The notes under the pieces: model-generated
What the model saw: only the letters and a program-made list of their open reading frames with translations
Told to the model about the DNA's origin: nothing
The model's database searches: none
Source of the DNA: Fasciolopsis buskii
Lineage: Eukaryota > Platyhelminthes > Trematoda > Plagiorchiida > Fasciolidae
Assembly (NCBI GenBank): GCA_008360955.1
Contig: LUCM01010426.1
Span: forward strand, 14,461-78,460
Reading direction: 5' to 3'
DNA: 64,000 nt
Part shown: positions 34,751-46,561 of the stretch, one piece after another
Position numbering within the stretch: position 1 is the stretch's first letter
Layout of the letters: the number at the start of each line of letters is the position of its first letter
Made by a program: the position numbers and the translations under genes

Positions 34751-35691
34751 CTTGCACTGCCATCACCACCACCACGGGGATTACCAGCCATTGTTTTCTT
34801 ACTATTATAACTACCAGAAAGATCCGTCAAGCTTTCACCAATCTGTATGTTTTCAAACCTCCAGGTTTGGATGGAATTCCTCCCAAATAGGTTCTCCTAT
34901 ATTACGCCACTTTTTTCTTTGCCTACTAAACCAAAATTGTTTCCCTTCTCTTTAGAAGAACACGATTATTTTTTCCCAGCCTAAAACATGGAGACCTCTT
35001 CTGGGCCCGAACAACTATCGGTCCATTACCTCCGCTTCTCTGATTTCGAAAGTTACCACCGACCACTTGCTTCCGTGCCTCGAAAGTTTCTTTATGTGAT
35101 CGTTAGCAATGGATTTCGCCTGCTTCGTTCTAAGGGCGACCTATTTAGCTGTCATCTCATTCTTGGCCGGGTGCACTCGATAAACACGGAGAAACTCACT
35201 ATATCTCGCCAAACATCTCTAAAACCTTCGACCGAGTTTGGCATCAAGGTCTGCTTTCGAAAATGTCTTCGTTCAGGTTCCATCCATCTCTTGCATCGTG
35301 GGTGTCATGTTTTCACAGGACGCGGACCACCTCCGCCTGAGTCGATGGAGTTCTGTCTCGGCCGCTCTTTGCGAATACTGATGTTCCTCAAAGTTCTATC
35401 TCTTTTTTCACATTATTAATAATCTCCTTACATAAATCTACAATCCTCTTTCCTGTTCTGTCGATGATCTCTCAATTGCCGTTTCCTATTCTACTGCTCG
35501 TCAGACAACTACCAACATCGATCATGACCACACCGTTCTTAGTGCACCACTTGCTTCCGATCTCGAAAGAATCTCTGCTTGGGGCTCTGCCAACTATGTG
35601 TTTCAATCCTTCGAACACTTCTCGCCGGTCACATTTTGACTCGACTTTTTTCACTCCACTGAGTCTGCATCATTACTGGGTTTGTTCGTAA

Positions 35692-35733
<42 letters not shown>

Positions 35734-36090
35734 GTTCTCTCTGTGTTAACAGTAACCTCGTAGGCTACGCGCAAAAATGATTTTCGATTACGCCCCAGGC
35801 ACCTTTCTACACTTATCGACTTCCTTTTTTAAACTAAGCTCAAATCTGCCCGTCACTTGAATACTGCTGTCATGTGTGAGGCGGAACTTCGTCTAACGCT
35901 CTTTCTCTACTTCATCGAGTTTAACGAAAAATCATTTGGTTGATCAAAAGATTCTTTCCTGACCTCAAACATGCGGTCAATTGCTCATCACCGAACATCC
36001 GCCTTTCGATTAGGGGGTTTACTCACTTTTGCTGTATGTCACCTTGCCTAGTGAAAAACCTATTGGAGCATGGCGGATATGGAATAACCT
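34751..36090 (+). mobile_element. Jockey-like non-LTR retrotransposon, decayed RT
   Basis: RT blocks appear in order but in shifting frames: PPGLDGIPPK (34860), NNYRSITSASLISKVTT (35010), NGFRLLRSKGDLF (35107), ISKTFDRVWHQGLLSKMSSF (35200-35270), a VDDL active-site remnant (about 35463), LASDLERISAWGSAN (35550) and LLG (35680). After an (ATT)n tract it continues with the C-terminal region (NALSLLHRV equivalent near 35900). The FDRVWH..LL.KL.S.G and DLERIS.WG signatures are those of the jockey group rather than the RTE elements seen elsewhere in the window. It is dead and antisense to the host gene. Confidence 0.72.
35692..35733. repeat. (ATT)n microsatellite inside the jockey-like element
   Basis: About fourteen ATT units between the RT and C-terminal remnants, not at the element's end. 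Confidence 0.95.
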
Positions 36091-37439
36091 CTCATTTCCA
36101 CTGGAATTTTAAGAAGCACTGGATAGGCATGATTTTGATGATGGATGTGACGAGGGTGCCATTTCTGAGGAGTGTTAGCAAATCAGAACACCGGTTGAAG
36201 TTTCCGGACGATGCTCATTAGCGAAGTGAGCAATCTTATAAATAGAACCTCAACAACTGCGCACTCGCACTGACGATGTCACCTCGACCAGTGATGACAC
36301 ATCTGCGATCTAAGCGAAAAGCTTAGCAATCAGAACCACATGAGAGACGAAAGAATTGAAAGCCAACGAGAAAGTAGGAAGAGGACAATCGGAAATTTGG
36401 CAGGCATGGTGGACGGTTTGCGAAAAGACTTTGGAGAATCAAGATCACATAACGGGGACTAGCTCGGACAACCTCTGAAGAACGAAGGCAAAAATATCCA
36501 GGCCAACAACGGGTTGACAAAGCGACCCCTCGGACGATGGGGTCAGAGACTAAAAAGTGGGGAATAGGATTAGGTGGTTATTGATCTGCCGAAAATGACT
36601 ATACGCTGAACCCGATAAGAGACAAACAAGCTATGGATCGTGCTTTTTATCATACGTATACATGCGCGCGAAGTACAAAATACCCGAGGAAATTCGTTTC
36701 TATCACTTTGTGGTACACGAAATGACACAATGGAACTATCCCGTCTATTAGTATGTGGCACTTGTAACCACTCCTGCAGCCGGTGAACAGATAGTAGTAA
36801 ATCCGTATATATTAGTTTTAAGCATCGGCGTGTGAAGCAAAGAACGATGTAGATTTGCACTCGTGCGTTTTAGTTGGCTGAATTCCTCGGCCGGAAAAGT
36901 CTGAATAACTCAGCCGATAAATTACGAGTGTATGTGTGTGTGCGCGTGTGTGATGGCTAGATACAACCGTGATCCACGTGATTTTTCTGACACTCGAAGT
37001 ATGAGTCCAGTGGAAGGAGCATATCTCGCAGCCGCGGAGGCCCATCACGCGGGAGGATGAGGGAATCAGTAATCATGACCCCGGAACTTCGAGTGGTATA
37101 GAAACACACAAGACCCAAATAGATCGGATGTGATAACGAGCCAGGCACTCGTTCATTTCTAAGAGACCGTTAGTTGACACAACAGTTTCCTTCGGGGGTT
37201 CGGTGCTCCTCATCGGATTACCTAGCCTCAAGTTTAGGGAAGCCGGAAAAAACTAGGAACCAAAGAAAACGTAGCAACATTTTGCGGTTGCCCCTGATAA
37301 GTTCTCTCTAATGAGTCGAATTAAGCCCGAAAAATTTTCTAGAAAAATGTTCCGAAAAACCAGAAGGAAAACAATGAAAAGCCTGGAAGGAAGCGTGCAA
37401 AATCCATATGAATGACCACTATTCACAACAGTCGGGAGC
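36091..37439. other. Intron sequence, nothing recognised
   Basis: Open frames on the minus strand at 36323-37148 lack motifs. A short TG-rich tract lies near 36930. It may include the undetected 5' part of the Penelope-like element. Confidence 0.45.
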
Positions 37440-37921
37440 GCACATACGTTGGGGCTAAAATGTAACGTGCCTCCAAGACAAGTGAACCAGCTGCAAACGT
37501 TTGTTCAGTTTGAGAACCCTTCTGACCAAATTAGGGATCTCGTCGCAACATTCTCCGAAAAAGCTGGTCGGTTAAAGATTAAACTAGTCGATATTTCAGA
37601 TCAATACCTTTCTGATCCCATACGTCAATGGTGTTGTCTATCACCGCGACATATAGACCGTCAAAGAACTCAAACAGATGGACGATTTATGGATTCGCCA
37701 ACCGGATAAGGGATCAGGTGTAGAGTAATCATGAAAAAGAAAGAATATATGGACAAGACGAACAAAATGTTGGATGATATGCAACGATTCAAAACCCATT
37801 AGACTCTGGAAAACAAATTCCCGATGGAGAAGTAGATATCAAGAAAGCTCCCACTTCTGATCTTATACGGTTTCACATCCGAGGACTTATGTAAAAGGTT
37901 GAAACGAATAGGAACACAAAT

Positions 37922-37954
<33 letters not shown>

Positions 37955-39290
37955 AAGGGTCACCGAAATCTACAAATCTGGATTCCCATTAAGACCCATT
38001 TTATGCATGCAAAACTCAATTTACCCCAAAATTGCTCGATGGCTTGTGGATATAATTGTTCCCGTTCGAGGACATCTAAAATCATTTTGTCTAAGAGATT
38101 TATTTGAACTATCAGATTTGCTCAACAATGTCTGTGAGTTTCGACAAAGTGTAGTTCGTTAATATTGACACCTTTTTTTATAAAAATACCTCTTTATGAA
38201 ACAACTGGCTTCCTATGTGATTTTGTTTTCCCACACAACTTTCGTCTACTGATTCCCTTTGAGTATATTAAGGACTTTGCTCTTTTACGCAGCCAGGACA
38301 TTCTTTTTAATTTCCGGGGGAAAGCGTTTACACAAATTGATGGTGAGGCCATGGGAAGACCTTTGGGTCCGTCCTTGGACAGATTTGTTCTTGGGTGTGA
38401 TCGAACAAAAAGTCCATGATAATATTAGAAATCCTCTCATTACAGTCATTTTGTTGATGACATTTTAAGTTTCTTTGATGAAGGACATTTTATCCTCTTT
38501 TCTAACACTGAATTCTATTTATCCCATTTTACTTGTCACACGCCCCATTCGAACGTTACAACGCAATATCTACCGTAAAGCCACTTGAAATGGCTTACAA
38601 TTTTCCAGTTTCGAACCAGTGGCATATAAGCCGGAATCAGTTCGAGCTCTCTTCCACAGAGTGTAGAAAATCAGCACTCACGATCAAATACAGAAGGAAA
38701 AAGAGTTCATGAACCGCAATGGTCATCCCAAAGATGTTATCGAATGATATCCGAGGCAGAGGAAAGCGTACGAAAAAACGATCATCAAAAAAGAAGCAAG
38801 TTTTTATTGCCTTGCCATTTAAAGGTGACTATTTTCTGACTAAATTAACAGAAACCTCAAATCGGCCACCAGACACGTGCCCAGCAGCACAGTTGCGCAT
38901 ACTAAAATCAAGCAAAAGGTTAGAACCACTGAAGCTGTCCTATACATTCGCTATCAGTTCAGTTGCAGTTGCGGTGGCGCATATATTGGCAGAACGGATG
39001 GCTGCTTGATTCAACGCGTATCAGAGTACAGACCAAAATGGTTGTCAAAATCGGTAACGCAATTCTGTCATTTCGTATACTGATGCAAAATCTCTGACCT
39101 CTTCGATCGCCAAGTCCGTAGTCACATCGGGCCACAAAGTTGACATAATCCAATCTTTCAGAGTACCAGTGGGCAAGGGAAATCCTCCAGACTATTGGCA
39201 TTCAACGAGGTTATGCTTATCGGCATGCATCAGCCAGCGCTTAGCGGACATATACGGTTGGCCGTGAGTATTAGCGTACCTTGGCATTAA
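37440..39290 (+). mobile_element. Penelope-like element (RT + GIY-YIG endonuclease), decayed
   Basis: The N-terminal module GLKCNVPPRQVNQLQTFVQF opens at 37452. QPDKGSG near 37700 matches the KPDKG.G block, and SGFPLRPILCMQNSIYPKIA with RWL lies at 37977-38045. The RT motifs QIDGEAMGRPLGPSL (38334-38376) and FVDDIL (38450-38467) follow, the latter an intact active-site box. Next come KKKQVFIALPFKGDYF (38793-38840) and the GIY-YIG endonuclease remnant CSCGGAYIGRTDG (38960-39004). The C-terminus is TSGHKVDIIQSFRV and HIRLAVSISVPWH, with a stop at 39288-39290. Several frameshifts and a (GT)n insertion at 37924-37953 disable it. Penelope-like elements encode this RT and nuclease pair. Confidence 0.88.
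37924..37953. repeat. (GT)n microsatellite inside the Penelope-like RT
   Basis: Pure GT tract interrupting the element's reading frame. Confidence 0.95.
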
Positions 39291-40998
39291 CCTAGACGAT
39301 CTTCTTCCTTGTATCTCACGACATATATCTTTTTTCCATCTTAATTGATTGTCAAATTGTCAAAATTACCTTAAACCATGTTGGTTTTTCAAGGCTGACA
39401 GGAAGATTCTTCTGCACTCACTCGTTTTTGAGAATACATTGAAAACAACACAAAGCGGCGAACAAGCTCGTTTTCAGTTATTCGTACTCATGCCAATACA
39501 TAGCATTAAATATGGTTGGAAATGGATCAAGGGAACTGTCGGTTTGCTGTCAAATCAGTTCATAACTCCAAGAATATAATATATATAATGTGCAATAGCG
39601 AATTGATCAGTCGTATACGATCAGTTTGCAAACGCACTGTGGATGAGAAGAAGTGGCCAGGAGTTTAAGAATCGGGACAAATTGTTTCTAGCACACAAGG
39701 GAGGCTTAGATACAAACGGATAGACACGGCTTCGGTGTTGTAACAGATCCGATATTCTTGGACTATTCTTTGATAATCTGTCTCCTAACTTTGTACAACG
39801 GCTGCGGAAAAGCACTTGTCACACCACGTTTTAATTCGATCGAGCGGTAACACACCATCGCCATGGTTTTCTTTTGGCAACGTTTGTAGGTTGTGAACGG
39901 CTTTGTATACCTGAGAGGCAGTTCATTTTCTAACTGACGGAGAGTCGCGTGTCGAGACACCTCGGGCTTAACCGCGATTTACAAGTGCATCATCAGCCCT
40001 CTCGCCGATTCTGAGTGCACTGATGGCGTCGTCGCAAAATCGAGATTTCCCTGATAGGTAGAATCTGCAATGCAGCAGCTCGTCATGTTGCTTACGCGAT
40101 CTGCGACCTGACTGGTTGAGAAAGAAGGACCCTGTCAGATGTGGTAAATAAACTTGACATCAAACTTGACTTCTATCTTTGATCAATATATATATATAGT
40201 ATATGACTATAGTAATATATATAATATATACCTAATTAATAATGCATATATATAATATATAAGTTTACTATTTAATGTATTCTCCGAACGATGATTGACT
40301 AGCACTCGTTAAAAAACCAAATGTGGACGGCTACCAGCCGAAAAATTATTGATTCAAGAGAGTATTCCAAACTAATTGGTTACCTTTACCGGCTCTTGAT
40401 ACTTTTACTAGTCGAGCGATGTCATCAGTCCAATGACAAATTTCCAGTTATCGAAATTATGTTAGCACGGGTCTTGACTTCAATGTTGGACAGGAATAGA
40501 TGACCAGAAATGGTTTGCATACAGTTAATGAGTCACCCAATAACCTTACAATTTTTTCTGTATACGTACACGCAGAAGTTAAGTTCGGCAAATGAAAAAT
40601 TTAGTCACCCTGCGGTGTCAGTGTGACATAAAACTTCGTATGTTTGTCGAATGGTAGCAAAATTACACCCAGTAGTAAACGCATCCGACAATTAGGCGAC
40701 CTAGATCGATGAGAAAAGAATTTGCACAAAGACCGTGTCTTGCGTGTTTGGTCTAGACAAAAGAAATGAATGCCTGTCTGTCACAGAAGATAACTCACGC
40801 CACTGATGGCGTGATTTCGTGCAGACTAATTCAGTAACCAACAATTCAATTAGTTTTTCAAGTAAGTTGACAACTGAATGAACAGAAGAGTAAATAAATG
40901 AGCGGAAAAAGGAAAAATAATAACTTCAAAACAATCAGAAAATCATTATCACATTGTGCAACATTTAGCCACAAGAGTTGCAGGTTTGCGAAATCTTC
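39291..40998. other. Intron sequence; unclassified segment and TA-rich tract
   Basis: The stretch 39620-40150 contains a minus-strand 65-codon frame (39763-39960) and a small palindrome (gtgtctcgacac read in reverse), followed by a TA-rich stretch at 40185-40262. It looks like a mobile-element remnant but I cannot name it. Confidence 0.4.
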
Positions 40999-42200
40999 GC
41001 TGACTTTCGCAATTCGTAATATGACCTCCTCCACAGCACCTCTACTAGACGCGATCACCGACGAAGTACTTCAAGCTATTGATTTCCCCTTAACCAGTCA
41101 CCACAAATAGTGTATGCAGATACAGGCTACTGTCAGTCTCCAAGGTGCAAACCACACTGCACCTAGATACCTTAATCCAGAAGAGGACGAACAACGCACC
41201 TTAAATTGTCTGTGCATTGACACTCAGCAAGGCAATATCACTGGTATGCTCTAAGTCAGAAACTCTCCTATCTGGGAGCAGTTCAACTCCAACGTCCAAA
41301 AGACCAAATAAAATGTTCTATAGAACATTCACCATGATAATTGTGAAAAGAAACTCAAATATACAACAGTCTCGCTGTAATCCGCTAGAGATCACGAACG
41401 GTGGCGAATGATAACCATAGGCCTTAACGCGACCTGACGTTTGAAACTACAACTCATTCAGGACCGACACGTACTTTTCAGATACTCCTTTCATCAACAA
41501 ATAGTGCCAAAGGGCACACCTATCAACACAGTCAAAGGGTGCACGAATGTCCAAGAATACGATAATCGTCTGCCTTTGGAAAGTAGAATGGTGCTCCAAC
41601 AACTGTCGGAGAGTGAACATTTGATCGACACATCCACGATCAGCGCTAAATCCGGCCTGCTCTTCACTAGTGTCCTCTTCATGCCTGTTGTGCAACCTGT
41701 GAAGAATGACGGATGAAAGCAGCTTTGACGCTGTTGGGATCAGACTGATACCCCTATGGTCAGCGTAGCCAATGCGCAAGCTCTTTTGAAGATGGAGCAA
41801 CAATCGAATCCCCCAACCCACAGGTAGGGAACCTTCTCGGAGTACCAGACATCGAGAACAAAACTTGAAGTTCTCTGACCAATTCCATTCCTCCATCTTT
41901 AAATAGGGCTGAGGAGAAGCTAACGGGGCCCTATCGACCCTTTATGACGTCCTAATCCTCGGATTTCCCTAAGGACCTTTGCCTAGATTGTGGATCTGTT
42001 GTAACAGGCCACCGGACGCTTGCCGTAATAACTGTGGGAGACGCTGACGCTGAGAGCCAGCTAAATTGTGTCTGAACAAGCTCCTCCCAGCGTACAAGAT
42101 GGCGTTGAAGGATGTGGATAGACGAACCGTCAGCTTCACAGATCGTTTTGCCTACACTCAATGCTTTCCTACTGGTAGCTGGGATGAAGTGAAACAACTA
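40999..42200 (-). mobile_element. RTE family 2 LINE copy (linker and RT)
   Basis: In reverse: linker at 41952-42197 (ATSRKALSVGKTICEADGSS and HLVRWEELVQTQFSW). RT follows at 41490-41896 (HRGISLIPTASKLLSSVIL, EEQAGFSADRGCVDQMFTLR, VFLDIRAPFDCVDRCALW), then the 3' region at 40999-41489. The RT block 41447-41896 is open for 149 codons. The catalytic YADD box is lost in the region shared with 29826-30316. Antisense or sense status relative to other copies varies; it runs in the same direction as the host gene. Confidence 0.83.
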
Positions 42201-43831
42201 AGAATTTTCCGTGGCAATACCAAAGGTTATTGAGACCACCAGATTTCGCGATCTCTATGCGTGCTTGCATTGAGTCCAGCCGGGATGGATGGCGTGCGTC
42301 ACGGAGGGGAAAAGACTTAGCAGAAATCGAAGTTTAGGGGTCATGGTTGCCGTTTTTCCTCCACTGTGTACTGAGCCCCGGCGCACCTCTTTCACCTCAT
42401 TCGTACGTCAAGTATCTAATAAGGTCCAAGGTATCCTAATAATGAACACAAAACCTAATCGATTTTAGTGATGATAGTTTTTGGTGGCTGTTGGGGTGGT
42501 TTAAATCGGTAGCAGTATCCATTGGCTGCATACACCCACTGCCTACGACAGGTCTTCAAAAGAGATTGCATGAGTAGGCTAACGGAATTTCGTCAGGGGA
42601 ACCGGTCTCTGGATGATGGAGTGTAATGTGGTCAACCAGTGAAGGCCATGATCAAGATTAACATTACTGTTGTATGACACAAGACAGAGAGAAGGATAAG
42701 CAAGTGATTATGGTAGAGTCAGACGGAACCATTCTGATTTCATCAGAACTTGTTGAGGCCAATCAGCTCAAATCGTCGGTGTTAGAAAGATTAGCGCACG
42801 GCCAGTGAAAGCATCGCTTCAGAAATTACGGAGTAGGTGCAATGTAACCAAGTAGATTGTGGCTGATGTCGTGGTCAAGAGCAGCCACTGTCACTGTGCC
42901 CCTCGTACAACAACTCACAGACATTGGAGACTGGCGATCACCTAGCACGCCTGCAGCATTTGCAGGAAAACCAAGCTAGGCGTCATCGGAGGACTCGGGC
43001 ACAACGAATTTTGCTACATCATGACAACAAGTCCGCACAAGTCCTACTTTGTTCAGAGAATGCGTTTATGAAGCTGATCATTTAACCTACAGGTCTGACC
43101 TAGCTTCGTGTGATTTTACTGGATTTTCAAAAATCAGGCAGGGAGCGCGTGGAATCCGCTGCTTCTCAAACCCTGAAGAAGGCATTTGTTAAGGTCACTG
43201 AAAGATTGCCCGCTGAGGAGTGGCCTGGGGGGTTCTGTGAACAATTTAAGCATACGAAACTTCACATGAGCCCTGTAGGAGGGCAATTCGAAAGAAAACA
43301 TCATGCCTTTTAAGGATTCGCTTTCTTTGCATTTGGAAATGTGCTGCAAATCCCACGCGTATATCTTTGAGTAGATAATCAAAGATGCCTCGGTGTGAAC
43401 TACTGAAGCTAGCCAGACGCATAAATTGTTTAATTGTGCGAAACTGTTGGGATGAACAGTTGGAGAATCTTGTTCTCTGCAATACATTTGAACAAAACTA
43501 TCGAATCGCTAACGATGGACAACAGAGGAGCCGAACGGGTAAAAAATTAACAGAACGCCTTCGGATTCTTCGCTACCAGATAAGTTGAACTGTGTGATGT
43601 ACGATTCATTTCATTTACGATTACCTGGGGCCGTAAGGTAACAAGCAAGACCGGGGTATATTGATGCAATAGAAACTGTTGAAAATAATGAACTAAACTA
43701 ACGGGGACAACGTATTGTTTCCACTGCTCATGGTAGTATACCGCAGAATAATGTAAATATATTGTTTTGTGGTTTAATTAATCATTTAAACTGCAAGATA
43801 GACATCCTCGTTCAGGTCAGCTACTTTTACA
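42201..43831. other. Intron sequence, nothing recognised
   Basis: Open frames at 43110-43588 on both strands show no motif. Confidence 0.5.
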
Positions 43832-44021
43832 ACCAGTAACCTTACACCAACGTGTTCTGGTTTTGGTTGCTGTCTAACAACACTGCCTTCTCAAGGAAGA
43901 TAAAGAGAACCAGAAATGCTCAAAAATCAACTGCAAGGTGATAAGTTGAATAAATACACGGAGGGGGACAGGTTTTGAGTGCCACTGACCACAGCATGGA
44001 GCCACTCAGGGGATCCCATAG
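43832..44021 (-). repeat. Dispersed repeat, inverted partner of 49512-49688
   Basis: Contains accaacgtgttctggttttg and ggcactcaaaacctgtcccc read in reverse. The inverted copy lies 5.5 kb away, and degraded copies are at 16030-16160 and 49020-49130. It is probably the 3' UTR of the third RTE-like family, because 48490-48970 leads into the same sequence. Confidence 0.7.
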
Positions 44022-44555
44022 ATCCCAAATCCGTTAGTATAAGTAGACTTCGAGAACTCAGTCAACTGAGTCGACTTTTCATATTTGTTTGTCATGTTGT
44101 CGAGTGGTTATCCCACTATTAAATCTGCATTTGAAAATTTCAGATAGGAAGCGAGAATAATAATTTCCCCGGAGATTACTGTACCATTTACGACGGAAAC
44201 GTCACGGTAACGCTGCACAGCTATCCACCAGAACCTAGTAGCAGTTTAGAGTTGAAAAGTTCTTGAGAAGACCTGTACCCAAAGTCCGAAATTTGCGTCT
44301 TCCATGCGCGAGCAGACATGAACCCTCAAACTATCCAGTCGCGTTCTCATCTGATTCGGTCATATGCGATATCACAGATGATGCGCGACGGCAATGTTTT
44401 GGATTTCTCGTCAGCCACAGATTATGATTGCAAAAGAAAACTGACGAGTACTTCCGCCGAACGGAGCATGGGAAGTGATGCGCAAAGAATACACAACACG
44501 AACTTTCAGAACCGGAAGAACCTGAGTTGTGACGCATAAATATGCACACGTACGG

Positions 44556-44580
44556 GCACACACACACACACGCACACACA
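44556..44580. repeat. (CA)n microsatellite
   Basis: CA tract with one CG interruption. Confidence 0.9.
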
Positions 44581-44816
44581 GTAACTCATTCGAACTCAAT
44601 GGCAGTAGCTCGTAGACAACGACAGAAATGAGTAACAAGCGTGGTGTCTGGCATTAGCTAATAGCAGTCGTTATTGTTTACGGTGATCAATCGTACAATA
44701 TCTCACGTTTATGCGCGTCTGAAGGAGGTAAGATGAAACCAAACCCACCTGCGGATAATCTTGCAAAGCCCGATGAATAAACGGTTAGGAAATAAAACCA
44801 AGCCATGCATGCATGC

Positions 44817-44818
<2 letters not shown>

Positions 44819-44854
<36 letters not shown>
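44819..44854. repeat. (GT)n microsatellite
   Basis: About eighteen GT units. Confidence 0.95.
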
Positions 44855-44856
<2 letters not shown>

Positions 44857-45689
44857 ATGGAGATGGAAAGTAAATCGTCGTCAAATAGAAAATGCCAATC
44901 AACGGAAATGTAGGCGACTATATGACCAATAAAGCTAACGGATTGCCAGTCAAGACCCAGGAGGGCCGCACCAAACGCCGAGTGAAGTGTCGCAAGAAAT
45001 AATTTCAACGACTCACATCTGCTACGCACTTGCTGAATGAAATGAGGATCACACTTCTAAGGGTTTTCGCACGTGGAAATTTGAAACGACAAGTGGCAAC
45101 CAAGCCGAAATTATTCGAGAAATCCGACCCGATTTCATCGCCTATCCGATTCTGTCGTGGTATTTCTTTTCATGATAACTAGTCTAACCAAAAGAGTGCA
45201 TAATGCATCAAGCAAGACAAAAATGGCAATCAAAAGATAGAATCGAAAGCCCAAATGATTATCCAAAGATTCATAACAATATTACACCAGTTCCAAAGAA
45301 ACGTGCGGTCACAGATGCCGATTAACGCACAATTAACGATCACTAAGATTGGGCGAGGGGGGGGGTGAAAAGGATCCCCGCAATGCACGATCACTTGGGT
45401 TGCGTGTCGACTCCCGATCGGGAAGTAATCCACAGTTCGCAGACGAAAAAGGATCGTGTGCATCTATGGACCAATGACGTATACGATTAGACCGATTTCA
45501 CTAGCAACCATGGATTGCCGGTGACATGTTGCCCTACCATTTAATGAAATCTGAAGCATTGCGAGAAAATGACACCCATAAGATCCGCTTAAGTTTTACT
45601 AACGAGTGAACTGTCTGACTACTTAGCAGTTGCACAGAGCGAACCGGCAAGGGTTGCGTCGACCACATCCTTTCTTTATACGATAAGTG

Positions 45690-46440
45690 TTGGAATATAT
45701 CCTCTGTCATTCTTTAAATGAAATCGATATTTCATTCAATTGGCCGCGCAAATCCATGGCGTTGCCCTTCAACGAACGGTGTGCCCGAGACAATCTTTGT
45801 ATTCGAACAACCGAAGCCGACTTCGTGCATTTAACCAAGTTCACCACGACAAGTGGTATTTGACAAGACTGTCCCCTTTCATTTTGTTCTTTTCAATTTT
45901 GTCACTGAAATGCTTATGGGAATAGCCGTATTCTCATGTGAGAGTAGTGCCAATGAGAGCTGCCCAGACAGGAACCTGCCGGATTTAGAATACGTGGACG
46001 ACGTTGTACTACTGAATGAAGATACAAGTAAGTCCCAGATTTTCTCGATAGTCTAGACGATAGTGTAGATATGTTTGGTATGTGTTCTGTTTCTTCGAAG
46101 TGCCAAATGTTCCAGGACTGAAATGAATTGAAGCCAAACCCCATTCTCGCAAGGGAAGAACTGAGTGAAGTAAGTAAGTTTCATTCAACGCCACCATATG
46201 GTCGTACATCCACTGGAACGCCTCGGCGTATACAACGTGCTCAATGGGCACCTATTAATCTGAGACGTCAGTCGCTTTGGAGGAATAGTGGATTACTGAT
46301 CAAAAGTCAGGCTTTCATAGCAGCAGAAAGGTCGGTGCTGATATGCGGCTCAGAAATATGTCCGCCAAGAGTGGAAAATGTGCAAACAATTTTTGTGGTG
46401 CCTTCGTGGCATCATTAGATGATTGCAAACCTTCCTCAGT
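45690..46440 (+). mobile_element. RTE family 3 LINE fragment (RT active-site region)
   Basis: A plus-strand frame reads PFHFVLFNFVTEMLM then DLEYVDDVVLLNEDTSKSQ, the RT active-site block with VDD in place of ADD. It is followed in other frames by a decayed ..FAPSKCKM.LQDW equivalent (46090-46130), EELSEVSKF, and AAERSVLICGSEI (AAVRSVLLYGSET equivalent, 46320-46360). The wording differs from family 1, so this is a separate RTE-like family. Truncated at both ends. Confidence 0.76.
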
Positions 46441-46561
46441 AATTCAGAAACTAGAAAAAAGATACTGGGTTCTGGGTTCCAATCACTAGAAGAAAAAGCT
46501 GGGCGGAAACCATCTGATGAATACAAAAACCACGATGTGCAGCAATGTAGATAAACGCTGG

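Larger units (their letters stand above)
44022..45689. other. Intron sequence with CA/GT microsatellites
   Basis: The (CA)n tract at about 44556-44580 and the (GT)n tract at 44819-44854. No gene recognised. Confidence 0.5.

Noticed and set aside
34752..34790. His-rich start of a plus-strand frame (HHHHH)
   Set aside because: Produced by a short ATC/ACC repeat at the edge of the jockey-like element. Not a metal-binding protein.
39960..40020. Possible second hammerhead (ctgatga on the minus strand)
   Set aside because: No GAAA after a plausible stem II and no complementary stem I arms, so the core is incomplete.
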